DNA from: Phycisphaeraceae bacterium
Lineage (GTDB): Bacteria; Planctomycetota; Phycisphaerae; Phycisphaerales; Phycisphaeraceae
Reading direction: 5' to 3'
Length of the DNA stretch: 6,017 bases
NCBI GenBank assembly: GCA_007119405.1
Contig: SKPT01000087.1
Span: 1-6,017, forward strand
Shown here in pieces: positions 3,396-6,017 of the stretch; positions within the stretch are counted from its first letter, which is position 1, and the number at the start of each line of letters is the position of its first letter. The position numbers were made by a program, and so were the translations under genes. The notes below the pieces were generated by a model. It ran no database searches. It was not told where the DNA came from and saw nothing but the letters and a program-made list of their open reading frames with translations.

Positions 3396-6017
3396 ATGTC
3401 TGGAAACGCAATGCAGGTGTGTTGTAGCAGTGTCATGCTGCTTGTGGCCGCGATGGCGATGGCGGGCGGCGGCGCCGCGGCCGAGCCGACGCCGGCGCAC
3501 TGGCTGGAGCCGGTGGACGGGCACTGGGTGTTTGATACGCACTTCTGGTCCACGGATCCGCACTACCCGGACGCGGATAATCCCGAAGCGGGTGATCGAT
3601 ACTTCGTCTACATCGATCAGCCCAGCGATGAGCCCTACACGGTGACGGTCTGGACGAGTTGGAACAGCGGGGTGTTCGTGGCGGGGTTGCACGTCGGCGG
3701 CGACGCGCGTTTGCTCGCGGAGCGCCGCATCAACTTCGACGGGCCGGTGACTGTCGACGGAGAGATCGAGTTCGACGATGCGCTGCTCGCCGCGCACGGC
3801 GACCAGACGATCGGCGGCGCCGGGCAGATCATCCTCAACGACGGGCGCATTACGTCGGGCTCCAGTTCAACGGTCGAGCTGTTGGCAGGCCTGACGGTGC
3901 GGTCGGGGCTCTCGTCGCGGACAGCGGTGATTAACGGTGCGGACAATCACGGGCTGATGCTCGCCGAGGGGCTCGGGGAAATCGCTCTGGGCCTGATTTC
4001 GCGCAACTTCGGCACGCTGCAAGTGCGCGACGCGGGGTCGATGTCCCTCGGCACGGTGGTCAACCATGGGCAGATTCTGCTTCAGGACGACGGGCTGCTG
4101 TTGCTGAGCGGCTCGTTCCGCAACGAAGGCGCGATGTACGCCAGCGGCGGAATGGTGCATCTGCCGGGCGAGCACCGCTTCGCGGACCTTGGGGCGTTCG
4201 ACTTCGCCCAGGCGGACGTGGTGTTGACCGGTGAGCTGGACAATGAGAACGCCGTGTCGCAACTGGACGCGAGCACGGGTTCGTGGATGCTGCACGGCCA
4301 GGCCCGCATCCGCGGGGGGACGATCCGGTCGGTGGAGGGGGCGCGATGGATCATCGGCGCGCACGAGCTTCCCCCGGGGCCGGGGATCAGCGTGCGCAAT
4401 GCGTTCTTCGAGGACGTGGTGGTCGACGCAGATGTGCTTGTGCGTCCGGAAATGGAGCTGCGTCTCAACAGCGATCTGCATCTGACGAGCGGTGCGGAGC
4501 TGACGCTGTCCGAGCCCCACCTCAGTGGTGCGGCAGAGTTGTTGTCGAGCGTGGACGAGGCGCGGATCACCGGCTCCGGGACGATTGTGCTCGATGGGAG
4601 CACCACGTCGACGGCGCTGCGGCCGCGGCGGCACCACACCGCCCAGACGCTCATCATTGGGCCGGACATCACGGTGCGCACCGGCGAGGGCAGCGGCTCG
4701 CTCGGCGGCAGGCTCTCGCCGCGCAGCTCGTCCAACAGCGGTCACGTGATCAACGAAGGCACCGTGCTCGCGACGACGCCCGGCAGCGAGTTGTACGCCG
4801 GCTACGGGCTCGTCGACGCCCAGCAACAGTTCACCAATCGTGGACTGATGCGCGTGGACAACGACAGCCTGCTGCGGTTGCAGGGCAACTGGCAAAACGA
4901 GGGCGTGATCGAACACCATGGCGGTACGCTCATGCTCGCCGGCGCCTTCACCACGGACGGCCTGGGCCAGATCGTTCGCACCGGCGGAACGCTGCTGCTG
5001 GAAGGGGTGTGGGACAATCGCGGGCACACCGTCGTGCTGGATGACATGCTCGGATCGGTCCGGTTTACCGGCCGGTTGCCTACCGGCACGATCCGGGGCG
5101 GGCGGATCGAGTCCTCGGACGAAGCGCGGCTGTCCAGCGAGCCCGAAAGCGAGGCGCGCTTCGACGGCGTGGAGTTGGCGCTGCCGATGTACGCGGGCAT
5201 CGATTCGCGGGTGACGCTCGCCGGCGACATCCATCTGGACGATGTGGCGCTGCTGCTGGGCGTCGGCGAGCGCGAGCGCGACACGCCATGGAATGTCCTG
5301 AGGCTCGACGGCGGCGAGATCGGCGGCCGGGGCGAGATCCACTTCTACCCCGAGCCGGACGATGGCCCCGGCAGCGTGGCGTACAACCTCATGGACGTCT
5401 ACGGCCCGACCGTGCTCGGGGCAGACATCCACGTGCGCGCCGATCACGGGATGCTTGTAATCGATCTGCGGCGCGATTGGCTGGTCAACCGAGGGCGGAT
5501 CAGTTTCGATCAGCCGGGGCGCGAGCTCTCCATCCGCGGCGGGCCGATCTCCATCGGGGGCCAGCCGGGCGTGTTCTGGCGCGAGTTTCACAACGAGGGG
5601 GTGATCAAGGTCGGGCCCGGCTCGACGTTGCACCTGTGGGCGGGCTGGGCGAACACGGGCACGATCCGCACGACCGACGCCCACGTGATCCTCGGTGGGG
5701 AGTTTCCCGGCGAGGCGCTGGTCAACTGGGAGCGCATCGGGGGCACGGCGCTGCTCATCGGCACCGCGGATCTGGGCGGGGGCACGTTGACGCTCAACGA
5801 ACAGACCGGCTCGCTACTGGTCGACGACACGGCGCAGACGCGCGGCTCGTTCGTCAACGGGGTCCTGGGCTTTGACCAGCCGGGTCGGCTGAGCGTCGCG
5901 GCGGGCGGGAGCATCGGCTTCAGCAACGTGACGCTGGAGCCGAGCGTCACGCTGACACTCGGGGCAGGCCAGACCATGGTCATCGACAACCCGTTGACCA
6001 GTGCCGGCGTGTTGGAG
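3396..6017 (+). CDS. Large secreted repeat protein, probably beta-helical (3' end outside the window)
   Basis: This frame is open for 874 codons and leaves the window without a stop. In-frame TAA at 3381-3383 forces the start to 3396 or later; GGGGG (3386-3390) lies 5 bases before ATG 3396, and ATG 3411 is the alternative. Residues 1-29 form a signal peptide (core VMLLVAAMAMAGGGAAA, likely cut before Glu30), unusual in having no Lys or Arg ahead of the core. Next comes a W-L-E-P-V-D-G-H-W opening (36-44) leading to YTVTVW (81-86). The rest is short beta strands with eleven N-x-G-x turns at residues 184, 204, 223, 243, 453, 481, 501, 541, 698, 733 and 753, plus GGTL-type strands (for example 509-512 and 530-533). 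Two longer units match each other: IRGGTIRS (305-312) and IRGGRIES (566-573), each followed by a hydrophobic F-x-x-V-x-(V/L) strand. No catalytic motif or membrane anchor is seen. Such repeats suggest a right-handed beta-helix or adhesin-like surface protein; any anchor (PEP-CTERM, autotransporter barrel) would lie past 6017. Function is unknown. Confidence 0.9.
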   Translation, partial: MSGNAMQVCCSSVMLLVAAMAMAGGGAAAEPTPAHWLEPVDGHWVFDTHFWSTDPHYPDADNPEAGDRYFVYIDQPSDEPYTVTVWTSWNSGVFVAGLHVGGDARLLAERRINFDGPVTVDGEIEFDDALLAAHGDQTIGGAGQIILNDGRITSGSSSTVELLAGLTVRSGLSSRTAVINGADNHGLMLAEGLGEIALGLISRNFGTLQVRDAGSMSLGTVVNHGQILLQDDGLLLLSGSFRNEGAMYASGGMVHLPGEHRFADLGAFDFAQADVVLTGELDNENAVSQLDASTGSWMLHGQARIRGGTIRSVEGARWIIGAHELPPGPGISVRNAFFEDVVVDADVLVRPEMELRLNSDLHLTSGAELTLSEPHLSGAAELLSSVDEARITGSGTIVLDGSTTSTALRPRRHHTAQTLIIGPDITVRTGEGSGSLGGRLSPRSSSNSGHVINEGTVLATTPGSELYAGYGLVDAQQQFTNRGLMRVDNDSLLRLQGNWQNEGVIEHHGGTLMLAGAFTTDGLGQIVRTGGTLLLEGVWDNRGHTVVLDDMLGSVRFTGRLPTGTIRGGRIESSDEARLSSEPESEARFDGVELALPMYAGIDSRVTLAGDIHLDDVALLLGVGERERDTPWNVLRLDGGEIGGRGEIHFYPEPDDGPGSVAYNLMDVYGPTVLGADIHVRADHGMLVIDLRRDWLVNRGRISFDQPGRELSIRGGPISIGGQPGVFWREFHNEGVIKVGPGSTLHLWAGWANTGTIRTTDAHVILGGEFPGEALVNWERIGGTALLIGTADLGGGTLTLNEQTGSLLVDDTAQTRGSFVNGVLGFDQPGRLSVAAGGSIGFSNVTLEPSVTLTLGAGQTMVIDNPLTSAGVLE

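Noticed and set aside
3867..5684. A 605-codon open frame on the minus strand
   Set aside because: It lies wholly antisense to the signal-peptide-bearing repeat gene at 3396-6017. Its product is rich in His, Arg, Gln and Pro with no domain. Long antisense frames are expected opposite GC-rich coding sequence.

Overview
The window is bacterial, GC-rich DNA. The two long genes run close to 70% GC with mostly G or C in third codon positions; the stretch 2101-3000 is about 62% GC by hand count. The large secreted protein at the right end starts with a signal peptide, then a 'W-x-x-P-v-D-G-x-W' opening and a 'YTVTV' strand, followed by many N-x-G-x-hydrophobic turns. I associate that style with surface proteins of Planctomycetota, especially Phycisphaerae. 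This is an inference from protein style; no rRNA or marker gene is present to confirm it.

Layout. (1) 138-1907 (+): a complete 589-residue inner-membrane anion/sodium symporter of the SLC13/DASS type, with two cytoplasmic RCK_C (TrkA-C) modules between its two membrane halves. (2) 1908-2021: a short GC-rich spacer with a strong C-run/G-run hairpin. (3) 2022-2064 (-): the 3' part of a tRNA-Pro(GGG) gene, from anticodon loop to discriminator base, without a credible 5' half. This is the footprint expected where an integrative element has used a tRNA gene. (4) 2065-3021: almost 1 kb with no convincing gene, lower GC, several short repeats, a long interrupted hairpin (2411-2480) and a perfect 19-bp palindrome (2887-2905). 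(5) 3022-3257 (+): the last ~78 codons of an AbgT-family transporter, missing everything upstream and carrying a one-base frameshift, so a decayed pseudogene. (6) 3258-3395: an intergenic region with a near-identical 12-bp direct repeat spaced 32 bp, the second copy overlapping a possible -35 element. (7) 3396-6017 (+): an open frame of 874 codons that runs off the window end. It encodes a large secreted, probably beta-helical repeat protein, and has no stop codon inside the window.

How the parts relate. The symporter and the secreted protein look like independent, separately transcribed genes. The middle reads as a scar: a partial tRNA on its left, a truncated transporter gene on its right, and atypical non-coding DNA between. 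The simplest reading is a past integration and/or deletion at a tRNA-Pro gene that also removed most of the abgT-like gene. I see no defence system, CRISPR array, recognisable integrase or transposase. The most useful points are the off-edge secreted-protein gene, which is easily hidden by a 605-codon antisense frame, and the tRNA/abgT scar.
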